In this document: positions 1 to 11,301 of the stretch, in pieces
How the letters are laid out: every line of letters starts with the position of its first letter
Position numbering within the stretch: the stretch's first letter is position 1
From: Closterium sp. NIES-65
Lineage: Eukaryota > Streptophyta > Zygnematophyceae > Desmidiales > Closteriaceae
Direction of reading: 5' to 3'
NCBI GenBank assembly: GCA_948144175.1
Contig: CANXME010000106.1
Coordinates: forward strand, 1,612,001-1,676,000
DNA length: 64,000 nt
The notes under the pieces: generated by a model
Told to the model about the DNA's origin: nothing
Database searches by the model: none
What the model saw: the letters and a program-made list of their open reading frames with translations, nothing else
Translations under genes and position numbers: made by a program

Positions 1-1
1 T

Positions 2-1260
2 CAGCGTAACTACGAGCTCCACTCTCTTGACTTCAGCACAGCTTTCCTACAGGGCAGCCTGCACGAGTAGATCTGGCTGCGCCGCCCACCTGGCTTCACT
101 GGGTCGTTTCCTCATGGTACCCAGTGGAGCCTCCGACGGCCAGTCTACGGTCTCCGCCAGGCGCCACGTGAGTGGCACGACACACTGAGGACTACACTTG
201 CGGCTCTTGGGTTCGCGCCTTCTACTGCTGACCCGTCGCTGTTTCTACGCACCGACACCTCAGTGCCGCCGTTCTACATCCTCGTGTACGTCGACGACTT
301 GGTCTTTGCCACTGCTGACACTGCGGCACTCGCCCACGTGAAGTTGGAGCTGCAGAAGAGAAACACGTGCACAGACCAGGGTGAACTGACAAGCTATCTT
401 GGCTTGCGGATCACCCGGGACAGAGCACGCCGCACCATCACCTTGACTCAGTCACACATGGTGCAGCAGGTCCTTCAGCGCTTCCGCTTCACGTACTCCT
501 CGCCTCAGCCCACTCCTCTACCTACCGGTCACTCGCTCTCTGCTCTACCTGCGGATGAGTCCGTAGAGCTGAGTAGCCTGTATCCAGAGCTTGTGGGTTG
601 CCTCATGTACTTGATGACCTGCACTCCACGTGACCTTGCATACCCTCTTAGCATTCTTGCACGCTATGTCGCTCCCGGAAGGAGCACATGGATGCAGCTA
701 AGAGGGTGTTGCGCTACTTGTGCAGTACATCGGGCATGGGGCTAGTGCTTGGAGGGCGATACCCAGTTGTTCTCACTGGGCACTCAGACGCTTCTTGGGC
801 AGACGACCAGGCTACTCAGCGGTCGTCTCAGGGTTACACCTTCAGTCTTGGCTCTTGTTCAGTTTCTTGGCGTTCTACTCGCTCTTCTTCTGTTCTCAGC
901 TCCAATTGTGAGGCTGAGATCTACGCCACAGCCATGGCGGCCTTGGAGCTACGCTGGCTCACCTACTTGCTGACCGACCTTGGAGAGCAGCCTCGTTCTC
1001 CTCCAGTGCTGTACGTCGACAACAAGGCAGCCATTGCCTTGTGTGAGGATCACAGACTGGAGCACAGAACGAAGCACATTGCTCTGCGTTACTTCCTTGC
1101 TCGAGAGCTGCAGCAGCGTGGTCAGCTTCGCCTGCGTTACGTGGCCTCTGAGGCCAACACTGCTGATGTGTTCACCAAGGCGCTTCAGCCTTGTGACCAT
1201 CAGCGCTTTTACACTCTTCTAGGCCTTGTGCCTACTGGACCTCACTTGCTTACTTCTTGA
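2..1260 (+). pseudogene. Copia pol fragment: reverse transcriptase and RNase H
   Basis: This is the C-terminal end of a copia polyprotein, which copies element RNA into DNA and degrades the RNA template. The frame starting at base 2 matches copy B, and the RT catalytic box YVDD is at about 286-297. RNase H follows, with the acidic motifs HSDASW, CEAEIY and YVDN, and the frame ends in TGA at 1258-1260. Two lesions break it. A TAG at 68-70 replaces a GAG of copy B. A loss of about 10 bases near 676-686, relative to copy B, shifts the frame between RT and RNase H. The copy cannot encode a working polyprotein. Confidence 0.9.
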
Positions 1261-1493
1261 GTCTGTTTGTACTGTGATCTCTGTATATATACCTGCATGT
1301 TTACTCTTGTTAGGTTGTGATCATTGTACCTTTTGCTCTATTATAAACCTGCATGTGAACTGGTCTTGTGACCACTTGCTTGTGCTCGGAATTTGTGTGG
1401 TATCCTTGAGATCCACCCTGAGCTTGTTTTGCCTTGCTTTGCCTTGACTGGTCTTGTGACCCCTAGTTCTCCCCCACTTTGCCTATGGGGGTA
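1261..1493 (+). other. 3' untranslated region and polypurine tract of copy A
   Basis: Non-coding stretch between the pol stop and the LTR. It ends in a polypurine tract (TATGGGGGTA) directly before the LTR, the expected primer for plus-strand DNA synthesis. The block around 1400-1490 recurs in every family 1 copy here (for example 22,560-22,673 and, reversed, 4,036-4,150). Confidence 0.75.
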
Positions 1494-1625
1494 TGTCAAA
1501 CATTATATATGTTGTGTTAGTTTAGGCTACAGTGGGTTAGCCTATAGGGGGTACACAATTCTAGGGTTAGGTACTTGTACTGATTTCACTGTTAGTTCAA
1601 TCATTCCTGTTCGTTCATTTCAACA
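1494..1625 (+). repeat. LTR shared by copies A and D
   Basis: A 132-bp LTR running from TGTCA to CAACA, alignable with the 131-bp LTRs of copy B. It follows the polypurine tract of A as a 3' LTR and precedes the leader of D as a 5' LTR. No clear primer-binding site follows it: the next bases are CTGGCGTCACGG, not the TGGTAT-type site of the other copies. Confidence 0.8.
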
Positions 1626-1635
1626 CTGGCGTCAC

Positions 1636-2222
1636 GGCCCTTGCCGTTGCGGCCACAGCCGTCGCGGCCCCTGCCGTCGCGGCCCCTGGCCGTCGCGCCC
1701 CCCCTGCCGTCGCGGCCCCTGGTCGTCGCGGCCCCTGCAGTCGCGGCCCCTGCTGTCGCGACCGTGCCGTCACGGCCTCTGCCGTCGCGGCCCCTGCCGT
1801 CGCGGCCCTGTCTGAGGCTGTCCCGGCCCTCCGTGAAGCCGCCCTGCTCCCGCGGCTCTACCTGCAGCTGTCGCGGCCCTGCCTGCTGCCGCCGCGACCC
1901 TTCCTACTGCAGCTGTTGCGGCCCTGCCTCTTGCCGCCGCTGCTGCCGCCCTTCACTACTGCCTCGTTGCGACCCTGCGTGACGCGGCTTTGACCTGCCA
2001 GCGCGCCTCGGCCCTGCCCTTCCAGCTGTGGCCCTACCCTGATCCCGCCCTGGTAAGCGCACTGCTGCACCCGCGCTGCTCTACTGAGCCGCACAGCCCT
2101 GCTGAGCCGCGCCGCCCTACCGAGCCGCGCCGCCCTACCGAGCTGCGCTGCCCTGCCGAGTCGCGCTGCTCCTGCTACTTCTGCTGCTGCTGCTACTACT
2201 ACTACTACTGCTACTTCTACTT
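1636..2222 (+). repeat. GC-rich leader minisatellite and CTA/CTG run
   Basis: From about 1636 to 1990 a unit close to GCCGTCGCGGCCCCT is repeated imperfectly. A second unit (CCTACCGAGCCGCGCCG) is repeated around 2100-2160. A CTG/CTA trinucleotide run follows at about 2180-2222, just before the gag start. Open frames crossing this stretch are low-complexity and unlikely to be genes. Confidence 0.8.
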
Positions 2223-2227
2223 CTGTC

Positions 2228-3765
2228 ATGACTACTCCCAATGTACTTTCCTTCGATGATGAGGGTTGGGCAATTGATTTCGAGGTATGGGTCGATGATC
2301 TGCAGCTGTTTTTGATAGCAAGGACAGAGTCTCGCTTTTTGATCTTACGTCTGGCGCCTCTGCTGCACCTGCTGCTGATGCTGAGAGTACCGTTTGCTCG
2401 CTGTGGACCACGCGCGATGCTGCTGCCTGTCTTGCTATTCGTAGTCACCTGCCGTCTGCTGAGCACGCGCACTTTAGCCAGTACAAGACCGCTAGGACAC
2501 TGTACAACGCTGTTGTTGCGCGCTACTCCTCCCCTGGCACTACTGCCCTTAGCCGCCTCATGCTGCCGTACCTGCTCCCTGACCTAGCCGCTTTTGCCAC
2601 AGTCGCTGACCCCATTACGCACCTCCGCACTAGTGACACCCGCTACCGCGCTGCACTTCTTGCCGAGTTCTGCGCCGCGAACCCCCCCCCCCCCCCCTAT
2701 GTACATCACTCTCTACTACCTCGTCACCCGGCTCCCTGACTCCCTTCGCTCGGTCATGGACCACTCCCTCTCCCTTTGCCCCACCACGCTCACCGTTGAC
2801 CTCCTCAAGGAGCGCCTCCTTGCAGCTGAGAAGAGTATAGTTGCTGTAGGAGCCTCTCGTGGTGACCCTCGTGCCCCTTTCTTTGAGGGGTGCTCCCCTG
2901 TCCCCCTTTTGCCCTCTCTTGCCTCTACTGCTGCTGTCGACCTCGTTGGCACCGAGTCGGTCGGCGCTGCGTCTGCTCCTAGTGGGAGGCACTGCAACGG
3001 CAAGGGCAAGGGGGGCAAGGGTGGTGGAGGGGACGGCGGGGCCGGCGGTGGTGGCGGTGGAGGCGGCGGAGGGGGTGGGGGTGGAGGTGGAGGTGGTGGC
3101 GGGAGTGGGGGCTTTGGTGGCGGTGGTGGGGGTGGAGGCGGCGGCGGCAGCGGGAGTGGGGGTGGCAGCGGCGGTGGTGCTGGTCGAGGTGGCGCTATGC
3201 AGCATAAAGGTTTTGGTGGTGGCCAGCGCCAGTAGCAGCAGTGTTCTCGTGAGACCCTGTCGCCTCAGCAGCTTCGTGAGTGATACGCTGGGCGTGGGAG
3301 GTCTGGGGGTGCTGGTCCCGAAGCCTACGTTCTCCGCACCAGCGACCGCAATGAGGAAACGTGTGGAGGGCCGGACGCCACGCAGCGCTGCTTTGGTCGC
3401 CTGACTGACGCCTAGCGTACGCAGTTTCCCGACTCCACTGAGATCCCTTACTGGGGTGATCTGCTTAAGTCAGGGGTTGCTATCTTTGATCTTGATTATG
3501 ATGCTATCCTTGCTGCTATGTATGCCGTGTCTATTAGTGCTGAGGGTGACTGTTACCTGTCTGTTCCGCCTGACCCGGGCATTGAGGCTGCTGTGCTAGG
3601 TGCTAATGAGTCTGCTGCTCTAGGTGCTAGTGAGTCTTCTGCTCCAGGTGCTGGTTAGTCTGCTCTCTCAGGTACCGCGTCGGCTCAGGCCTTGCACACT
3701 TTCACCCTTGACTCGGGTGCTTCCCGCTCCTTCTTTCATGACTGCACCACACTCTTGCCTCTTTT
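2228..3765 (+). pseudogene. Copia gag and protease start, degenerate
   Basis: Gag forms the particle and packages element RNA. The ATG at 2228 opens the family signature (MTTPNVLSFDDEG). A frameshift follows at about 2308-2330, and the frame moves again near the C-run at 2684-2698. The glycine-rich tract lies at about 3000-3190. In-frame stops include a CAG-to-TAG change at about 3232-3234, TGG-to-TGA near 3281 and TGG-to-TAG near 3412. The protease motif DSGAS is at about 3712-3726, after which the copy ends. Confidence 0.85.
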
Positions 3766-3918
3766 GTAGAAGATGCATTTACGTGAACGCGTGAGCAGGT
3801 GGGTGGCGAAGTTCAGAATTGTCCAGGCTTGGTATTCGGATTCGATTCCTAGGTGAATGCCCCAGCGAGCGCGATCCTCAAATTTTCATGTTCGGGCAGT
3901 GTGGGGACGGTAAGGTAC
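3766..3918 (-). pseudogene. Copia family E, integrase C-terminal fragment
   Basis: Read on the minus strand, this encodes the stretch after the integrase core of a copia element (RARWGIHLGIESEYQAW, then HLLTRSRKCIFYKR), with one in-frame TGA. It is the downstream half of the integrase piece at 11,302-11,894. The two are separated by copy C, whose CATGC duplication marks the split. The protein is clearly different from family 1. The other end abuts copy D without an LTR. Confidence 0.75.
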
Positions 3919-3923
3919 CATGC

Positions 3924-4035
3924 TGACGAGAAGTGAGAATGGAATGAATGAACTATGAAACTGTTGGGAACAAGTACTAACCATAATTGGGTTGTACCCC
4001 TTATGGGCTACCCCATAAGCAATAATGTTGTGACA
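3924..4035 (-). repeat. 3' LTR of copy C
   Basis: 112 bp against 132 bp for the 5' LTR at 11165-11296. The difference is a deletion of about 20 bases near 4014-4020, plus scattered substitutions. The polypurine tract CCTATGGGGGTG (minus strand) adjoins it at about 4034-4045. Confidence 0.9.
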
Positions 4036-4240
4036 CACCCCCATAGGCAAAGTGGAGGAGAACAAGTGGTCACAAGACCAATCAAGCAAAGCAAAGCAAA
4101 GCAAGCTCAGGGTGGATCACAAAGTCACCACACAGTCCGAGCACAAGAGTAAGGTCACAAGGCCAGTTCACATGGAAGGTCATACATATAAAGGTAAAAC
4201 AAGCAAGGGCAGGTGTAGAAAGAATACAATACAAACAAGA
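4036..4240 (-). other. 3' untranslated region of copy C
   Basis: Conserved family 1 non-coding block between the pol stop and the 3' LTR. The short plus-strand open frames crossing it have no recognisable motif. Confidence 0.6.
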
Positions 4241-7200
4241 TCAAGAAGTGAGCAAGTGAGGCCAGGTAGGCACAAGACCTAGCACAATACAAAAGCGCTG
4301 ATGTTCACAAGGCGGAAGGGCATTGGTGAAGATATCAGTAGTGTTGGCCTCAGAGGCCACGTAGGTGAGGCGGAGCTGACCACGCTGCTGCAGCTTTCGA
4401 GCCAGGAAGTAGCGGAGAGCAATGTGCTTCGTTCTAAGCTCCATTCTGTGCTCCCGACACAAGGCCGGCATGGCCTTGTTGTCTACGTACAGAACTGGAG
4501 GAGAACAAGGCGGCTCTCCTAGGTCAGTCAGCAGGTAGGTGAGCCAGCGAAGCTCCTGTGCAGCCATGGCCCCTGCGTAGATCTCAGCCTCACACCTGGA
4601 GCCGAGAATGGAAGATGAGCGAGTAGCCCGCCACGAAACAGAGCCGGAACCAAGGCTGAAGGTGTAACCCTGTGACGACCGCTGCGTAGCCTGGTCCTCA
4701 GCCCAAGAAGCGTCAACGTGACCTCTGAGGACCACTCGACGTCGCCCTCCAAGCACTAGCCCCATGCCCGACGTACTGCACACGTAGCGCAACACCCTCT
4801 TCGCTGCACCCATATGCTCTGGTCTGTGTCTCCGAGGAGCAACATAGCGTGCCAAGATGCTAAGAGGGTATGCAAGGTCAGGTCGTGTGCAGGTCATCAG
4901 GTACATGAGGCAGCCAACAAGCTCAAGGTACGGGCCACTCGGCTCTACGGACTCATCCGAAGGCAGAGCTGAGAGCGAGTGGCGAGTAGACAGAGGAGTG
5001 GCCTGAGGCGAGGAGTACGTGAAGCCGAAGTGCTGAAGGACCTGCTGCACCATGTGTGACTGAGTCAGGGTAATGGTGCGCTGTGCTCTGTCCCGGGTGA
5101 TCTGCAAGCCAAGGTAGCTGCGCAATTCACCTAGGTCTGTGCACCTGTGTCTCTTCTGCAGCTTGGACTTCACGTGGGTGAGTCTAGCAGTGTCAGCAGT
5201 GGCAAAGACCAAGTCGTCGACGTACACGAGGATGTAGAACGGCCACAGAGAGGTGTTGGTGCGCAGAAATAGCGACGGGTCGGCTGTAGAAGGAGCAAAG
5301 CCAAGAGCCGCAAGTGTAGTCCTCTGTGTGTCGTGCCACTCACGGGGCGCCTGGCGGAGACCGTAGACTGGCTGCCGGAGGCTCCACTGGGTACCAGGAG
5401 GAAACGACCCAGTGAAGCCAGGAGGGCGGCGCAGCCAGATCTCCTTGTGCAGGCTGCCCTGTAGGAAAGCTGTGCTGAAGTCAAGAGAGTGAAGCTCATA
5501 GTTGCGCTGAGCGGCTATGGGCAGCAGCACCCGAAGAGTGGTCATCTTCGGGGTGGGAGAGAAGGTCTGAAAGTAGTCAACTCCCTGCCGCTGACTGAAG
5601 CCTCGAGCCACGTAACGCGCCTTGTAGATAGGTAGAGAGCCCGGCGGCCGCTTTACCCTGAAAATCCACATCCCACTGACGATTCGCCCCAGGTGGGGGA
5701 ACCTCGTCGACGTAGGTGCCTGTGGACTTCCACGAAGCCATCTCTGCGTCCATGGCCGACTGCCACTGAGACGAGTAGGGACCCTCGATCGCCTCAGCGT
5801 ACGATCGAGGAGTCGGGATGTCTGGTGCATCCGGGTCTCCCTCAAGGGCAATCAGCGTGGACACGAGATGGGGCAAAGCAGACGCAAAGTACTGGAACTC
5901 CTCCTGCCTGTCCTCAAGGACGTCCGTGCTAAGAGCACACTCACCCCTGACCGATGGAGGACAGACAGACTTAGACTCAGCAACGAGACTGGCAGCGTAG
6001 TCTAGACGACAACGAGCAGCGAAGTCCACGAGCTCAGTAACTTGAGCAGACGCAGCAGTGGACTCAAAGGAAGGGTCAGTGACAACAGTAGCAAGAAGGC
6101 GCATGACTGAAGGACTAGCAGCACGAAGGGAGTCAGACTCCGGGTCAGCAAGAGAAGGAAGAGAGGACTCTGGAGGAGACGGCAAAGGGACACGCAGAGA
6201 AGCAGTGGAAGGACGCAGTGCCATCGAGTGTGTGTTAGGGACCGCAAGAGGACACGGACGCGTAGCACGACGACTAGTGCGAGCGGCACGAACAGGCGAC
6301 GCAGGACGAGACGCAGGCTCACGACGCTTAGCAAGACCTCCAGTAGGACTAGTGTAGGGAGAAGGAGCAGGTAGCGGGGAGGCAGGCTATAACTGTGACT
6401 GCAACTGGACTAACTGCGAACACTCTAAGGGAGGAGCAGGACCAGGTGAGGGCAGGATACTAAGAACCTCCTCCAGGAGCGGAATGAAGTACGGCCTCGG
6501 CCGCTCAACGCCTCCAGAACCAGCAAGGACGGCACCAGTACCCCCAGCGGGAGCACCAGTGCCAGCAGAACCTCCAGCTCCAACAGCTCCAACTCCCGTA
6601 TCCTAAGAAGCACCAGCGCCAGCAGCACCGCCAGCGCCAACACCCCCAGTAGCTCCAGCTCCAGCAGCACCAGCTCCAGTAGAACCGCCAGCTCCAGCAG
6701 CCTCAGCAGCACCCCCTGACGCATCAGCACCAGTAGAAACACCAGCGCCAACACCCCCAGTAGCTCCACCTCCATTAGCACCAACACCGACATCATCTCC
6801 AGTAGCTCCAGTAGTACCCCGAGACTCAGCAGCACGTCTCCTGTAGAGAGAGCGGCTCCTGCCTCGACGAAGCACCGCCGGCGGCTACACGAGCAGACCA
6901 AGCACCCCTAGGCTCAGCACCCCGAGACTCAGCACCCCCGCGCTCAGCACCCCCAGTCTCAGCACCCCCAGACTCAGCACCCCCAGACCCGGCACCCGCA
7001 GGCTCAGCACCTCTAGCAGCACCAGAGTCAACAGCTACCTCGACAGGCTCGACTGCGTCTACCTGGGACACACCTGACGGGGCAGGACCCTGAGAGGGGA
7101 GGGCACTTGGCGCAAGGAAGAGCGGCGGCGGGGGGAGGGGCGCATTGCGGTAGGGGAAGAGACGATAGTAAGGCACCGACTCGTCAAAGGTGACGTCATG

Positions 7201-8985
7201 GGAGGACATAACACGGCGCGTGGTGGGGTGGTAAAACTGCCAGCCAGGCGCGTCGGGGGGGAAGCCAAAGAAGACGAAAGGAACAGCACGGGGGGACAGC
7301 TTGTCCGCACACAAGTCGCGGACAAACGCCCGAGATCCCCAGACCCGAAACGCAGACGCATCACCAACCTTCCCTGTCCACCGCAAGGCGGGGGAGGTCT
7401 CTGGCAAGGAGACCCGGGGCTGAAGGTTGAGCTGATACGCGGCGTACTGAACCGCAAACGGCCACACAAAATGGGGGGCAGCCGCATGCATCATGGACGT
7501 ACGAGCGACGTCCATGACCATGCCAATGCGGCGCTAAGCAATCCCATTTTGCTGTGGAGAGGCCGGAAGCGTGAAGGTCTGGCGAATGCCCTGTGCACGA
7601 CACAAGGCTCCCAGACGGGCAGAGGAAAACTCCCCGCCTCTGTCCGAGTGCATACGCAGAATAGGAAAGTCCGAGCCGAAACTCTCTCTGAGCTGGAGAC
7701 GAGCTGCGCGGATCCAGTCGATCAACACCTCAGTGACGTCACCCTTGCTGCGCAAGGGAAAGACTGTGGTGTAACGCGAGTAGTCGTCAACGACCAGCAC
7801 AAAGTACCGCTCTCGCCCTTGCCCACTGACGCGGGCTGGGCCCCACACATCCATGTGTAGAGTCTACAGCGGAGCCTCTGTCAGAGGAAACTCGGAGGAG
7901 TGAGGGGCGGCGCGCTGTCGCCCCTCGACGCAAAGGACGCAGGTAGGGCCAGGCCTCGGAGGAAGGGGAGGGAGAGACCGAGGAAGACCAGAGACAAGGA
8001 CATGAGAGGCCATGCCTCGGAGACGAGGCAAGGAGGGGTGACCAAGGCGGTGGTGCCAAAGGAGAGTCTGGTGGGAAAGCAGACGACACGAGCACGGTGC
8101 AGACTCAGGACCAGACCTAGACGCCGCAGCAAACACCTGACTCAACGCAGCTACCTGACCAGACTCAGCAGTAAGGGTGTACAGGCTCGACCCTGGCCGA
8201 CGGGTGAACGTGGCCAAGTGTCGGCCTGTCCGAGCACACGTGCACTGGGTCACTCGCTGACTCGCGGGAGTGAACTAGTCAACCCCTCAATCCTGTAGGT
8301 CCGCTCCACTCACCAAGTTCGTAGAGAACGAGGGGAGGTAGAGACTAGACAGGGTGCCAGAGGGGGCTGGAGGGCACGGAAGGACAGTGTAGACGCTAGC
8401 AAGGACAAGACCCCCAAAGGGGTCTGCCAGGGAGACCGCAACTGGCCAACTAAGCGGCGTAAGAGTGGTGCGGTCTTGAAAGGAGCAGGACGCACCCGAG
8501 TCCAGGGTGAAGGTGTGGAAGGCCTGAGCCGTCATAGTACCTGAGAGAGCAGACTCACCAGCACCTGGGGCGGCAGACGCACTGGCACTTGGGGCAGCAG
8601 ACGCACTAGTACCTAGAGTAGTAGCCTCACCAGCACCTAGCGCAGCAGCCTCAATGCCCGGGTCAGGCGGTACACACAGGTAACAGGCACCCTCAACAGT
8701 ATCAGCAACAGCATACATGGCAGCAAGAATAGCATCAAAGTCAATATCAAATATAGCAACCCCGGCCTCAGCCAGATCTCCCCAGCGAGGGATCTCTGAC
8801 GCCTCAGGGAACTGGCGACGCCACGCGTGCGTCCGGCGACCAAAGCAGCGCTGGGTGGAGTGCGGGCCTCCGCACTGCTCACCAGTGCGGTCACCGGTAC
8901 GGAGGACGTAAGAGCAGGGACCAAAACCCCCACCGCGCTGGCGCGCTGTGTACCACTCACGAAGCTGCTGACGTGACAGGGTCAC
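4241..8985 (-). pseudogene. Copia pol, copy C: zinc motif, protease, integrase, RT, RNase H
   Basis: In the sense direction the coding starts near 8985 with the zinc-type motif, then protease (DSGAS, about 8490-8505), the pre-integrase HHCC region (about 7930-8100), the integrase core (HMDVWG, SDRGGEF, QQNGIA, 7534-7854), a repetitive linker, RT with YVDD near 5210-5221, and RNase H. It ends with TGA at 4241-4243. Lesions: TAG at 8275-8277, TAG at 7864-7866 and a GAG-to-TAG after QQNGIA near 7533. A small deletion near 5686 shifts the frame just upstream of RT. The 4241-5690 RT-RNase H part is otherwise open. Confidence 0.9.
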
Positions 8986-10080
8986 ACCACTCCGCTGCTG
9001 CTGCTGACGCTGACCACCACCTGTGCCACTCCTCTGCGCAGAGTCGCGACTCGCTCCACCACCGCCGCCTCCGCCGCCGCCGCCACCTCCGCCGCCTCCG
9101 CCGCCTCCTCCACCTCAGCATCCTTCACTAGCTCCGCCTCCTTCGATCCCTCTGCCACCTCCACCGCCTCCGCCGCCTCCACTACTGCCGCCGCCGCCGC
9201 CACCCCGGCACCAGTCCCACCACCACCCCCACTCCCCTCACCGCCTCCACCACCACCTCCACCGCCCCCTCCAGCCCCTCCAGTGCCCTTGCCCCCCTTG
9301 CCCTTGCCGGTGCAGCGTCTCCTACTCAGGGCACACGCAGCGCCGACCGACTCGAAACCAACGAGGTCGGTCGCAGCACCAAAGGCAACAGAGGGCAAGA
9401 GGGGGGAGGGAGAACACCCCTCAAAGACAGGGGTGCGAGGGTTACCACGAGAGGCTCCTACAACGACTATGCTCTTCTCTATCGCTAGGAGGGCCTTCTC
9501 GAGGAGGTCAATGGTGAGAGTGGTGGGGCAAACAGAGAGGAAGTGGTCCCCGACTACGCGAAGAGAGTCACGGAGCCGGGTGACTATGTAGTAGAGGGTG
9601 ATGTACATGGGGGGGGGGGGTTCTTGGCGCAGAATCAGCAGGAAGCGCAGCGCGGTAGCGAGTGTCACTAGTGCGGAGGTGCGTAATGAGGTCAGCGACA
9701 GTGGGAAAGGCAGCAAGGTCAGGGAAGAGGTACGGTAGCATGAGGCGGCTCAGTGCAGCAGTGGCAGGGGAAGAGTAGCGTGCAACTACAGCGTCGTACA
9801 AGGTCTGAGCACTCTTGTACTGGCTAAAGTGTGCACGCTCAGTGGTCGGTAAGTGGCGGCGCACAGCAAGGCGAGCAGCAGCATCACGTGTGGCCCACTG
9901 TGAGCGACCAGTGGCGTCAGCATCAGCAGCAGAGGCAGGGGAGGCACCAGAAGTGAGGTCAAATAGGGAGAGGCCGTCTGCCCTATCGCACTACAGGAAA
10001 AGCTGCAGATCATCTACCCAGACCTCAAAGTCCACTGTCCGACCCTCAGCGTCAAAGGTGAGAACGCTAGGGGAAGCCAT
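8986..10080 (-). pseudogene. Copia gag, copy C
   Basis: Gag nucleocapsid gene. The ATG at 10078-10080 opens MASPSVLTFDAEG. A TAG at 9991-9993 replaces the glutamine codon seen in copy J (LQLFLQCD). The frame changes near the G-run at 9609-9618. The glycine-rich tract is at about 9055-9280. The reverse strand of that tract reads as polyproline and should not be taken as a gene. Confidence 0.85.
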
Positions 10081-10139
10081 AACAGTAGTAGGCAGGCAGT
10101 GAGTACAGTGAGGCAGGGCAGTGCAGTGGCAGAGACTGT

Positions 10140-11000
10140 GCTCTTACCAGGCAGGTGGGGCGATCGGGCTGCTCGGCGGCTCGGCTTTCGGGCGGCTCGG
10201 CTGCAGGGCGGCTCGGCTGCTGGGCGGTTCGGCTGCTGGGTGGCTCGGCTGCACGGTGCTGGGCGGCTCGGCTGTCGGGCGGCTCGGTTGCTGGGCGGCT
10301 CGGCTGCTGGGCAGCTCGGCTGATGGGCGGCTCGGGCGGTTGGGCAGCTCAGCTGGCCGGCGGTTCGGCTGCTCGGCGCTGCGGGCGCTGGGCGGCGGGG
10401 TCGCAGGTGGTGGCGAGGCCGCAGGTGGCGGCGGGGCCTAAGGTGGCGGCAGGCCGCAAGGGTGGGCGGGGCTGTAGTGGGCGACGGGGCCGTAGTGGGC
10501 GGGGCCGCAGGTGGCGACGGGGCCGAAGTGGGCGACGGGGCCGCAGGTGGCGACGGGGCCGTAAAGGGGGGGCCGTAGCGGGGTCGTAGCGGGACCTAAG
10601 CGGGGCCGTAGCGGGGCCGAAGCGGGGCCGTAGCGGGGCCGTAGCAGGGCCGTAGCGGGGCCGTAAAGGGGGGGGGCGGTAGCGAGGCCGTAGCGGGGCC
10701 TAAGCGGGGGCGTAGCGGGGCCGTAGCGGGGCTGTAGCGGGGCCGTAGTAGGGCTGTAGTGGGGTCGTAGCGGGGCCGTAGCGGGGCCGTAAGGGGCCAG
10801 ACAAGGCCTAAGCAGGGCCGCGGAGGGGCCGTAAGGGTCACGACGGGGCCGCGGAGGGGCCTAAGCGGGGCCGCGACGAGGCCGTAAGGGGCCTAAGCGG
10901 GGCTGCTACGGGGCCGTAAGGGGCCTAAGCGGGGCCGCGACGGGGCCGTGAGGGGCCTAAGCGGGGCCGCGACGGGTCCGTAAGAGGCCTAAGCGAGGTC
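10140..11000 (-). repeat. Leader minisatellites of copy C
   Basis: Two low-complexity arrays. At about 10155-10380 a unit near GGCGGCTCGGCTGCTG is repeated. At about 10440-11000 units of 11-12 bases near GGGGCCGTAGC are repeated. They lie between the primer-binding site and the gag start, so they are transcribed leader, not coding sequence. Confidence 0.85.
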
Positions 11001-11152
11001 GTAGAGGGCGGCTTGAGGGGCAGTAAGGGTGGCCAACAGGGGCCACTAAGGCGGCTCGAGGCGCTACTCGGGTTAGGAGCGAAGCGCGCTCCGGGCAGGG
11101 AAGGAAAAAAAAGTTCGTTGTGGGCCCTATGCAGTATTCCCACTCGGGAACC

Positions 11153-11164
11153 TGCTCGATACCA
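11153..11164 (-). other. Primer-binding site of copy C
   Basis: Directly inside the 5' LTR the minus strand reads TGGTATCGAGCA, resembling the initiator-methionine tRNA site TGGTATCAGAGC but one base shorter. Confidence 0.8.
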
Positions 11165-11296
11165 TGACGAGAAGTGAGAATGGAATGAGTGAACTATGAA
11201 ACAGTTGGGTACAAGTACTAACCCTAATTGGGTTGTACCCCTTATGGGCTACCCCACTACAGCCTACACAAATGTATAAGCTATAATGTTCTGACA
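11165..11296 (-). repeat. 5' LTR of copy C
   Basis: 132 bp, TGTCAGAACA at its sense start and CTTCTCGTCA at its end. It is flanked outside by the TSD CATGC (11297-11301). Confidence 0.95.
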
Positions 11297-11301
11297 CATG
11301 C

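Larger units (their letters stand above)
1..1625 (+). mobile_element. Copia family 1, copy A (3' part)
   Basis: The window opens inside the reverse transcriptase of a Ty1/copia element on the plus strand and runs through RNase H, a 3' untranslated stretch and one LTR. The protein is closely similar to the intact copy B at 21,200-22,470. The 5' half lies outside the window. Its terminal LTR continues straight into the leader of copy D, so A and D share one LTR rather than being separate insertions. Confidence 0.9.
1626..3765 (+). mobile_element. Copia family 1, copy D (leader, gag, protease fragment)
   Basis: Plus-strand copy with a GC-rich leader, gag and the start of protease. It is cut off at about 3765, where it abuts antisense integrase sequence of a different copia family (E). 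No integrase, RT or 3' LTR of D is present after the break. Confidence 0.85.
3919..11301 (-). mobile_element. Copia family 1, copy C, complete with TSD CATGC
   Basis: Full-length insertion on the minus strand. CATGC at 3919-3923 and 11297-11301 flanks LTRs at 3924-4035 and 11165-11296. Internal order in the sense direction is primer site, minisatellite leader, gag, protease, integrase, RT, RNase H, polypurine tract. It interrupts the integrase of element E. Several stops and a frameshift make it non-functional. Confidence 0.95.

Noticed and set aside
9023..9517. Plus-strand proline-rich open frame
   Set aside because: It is the reverse complement of the gag glycine tract of copy C. Similar frames opposite gag in J, H and B are rejected for the same reason.
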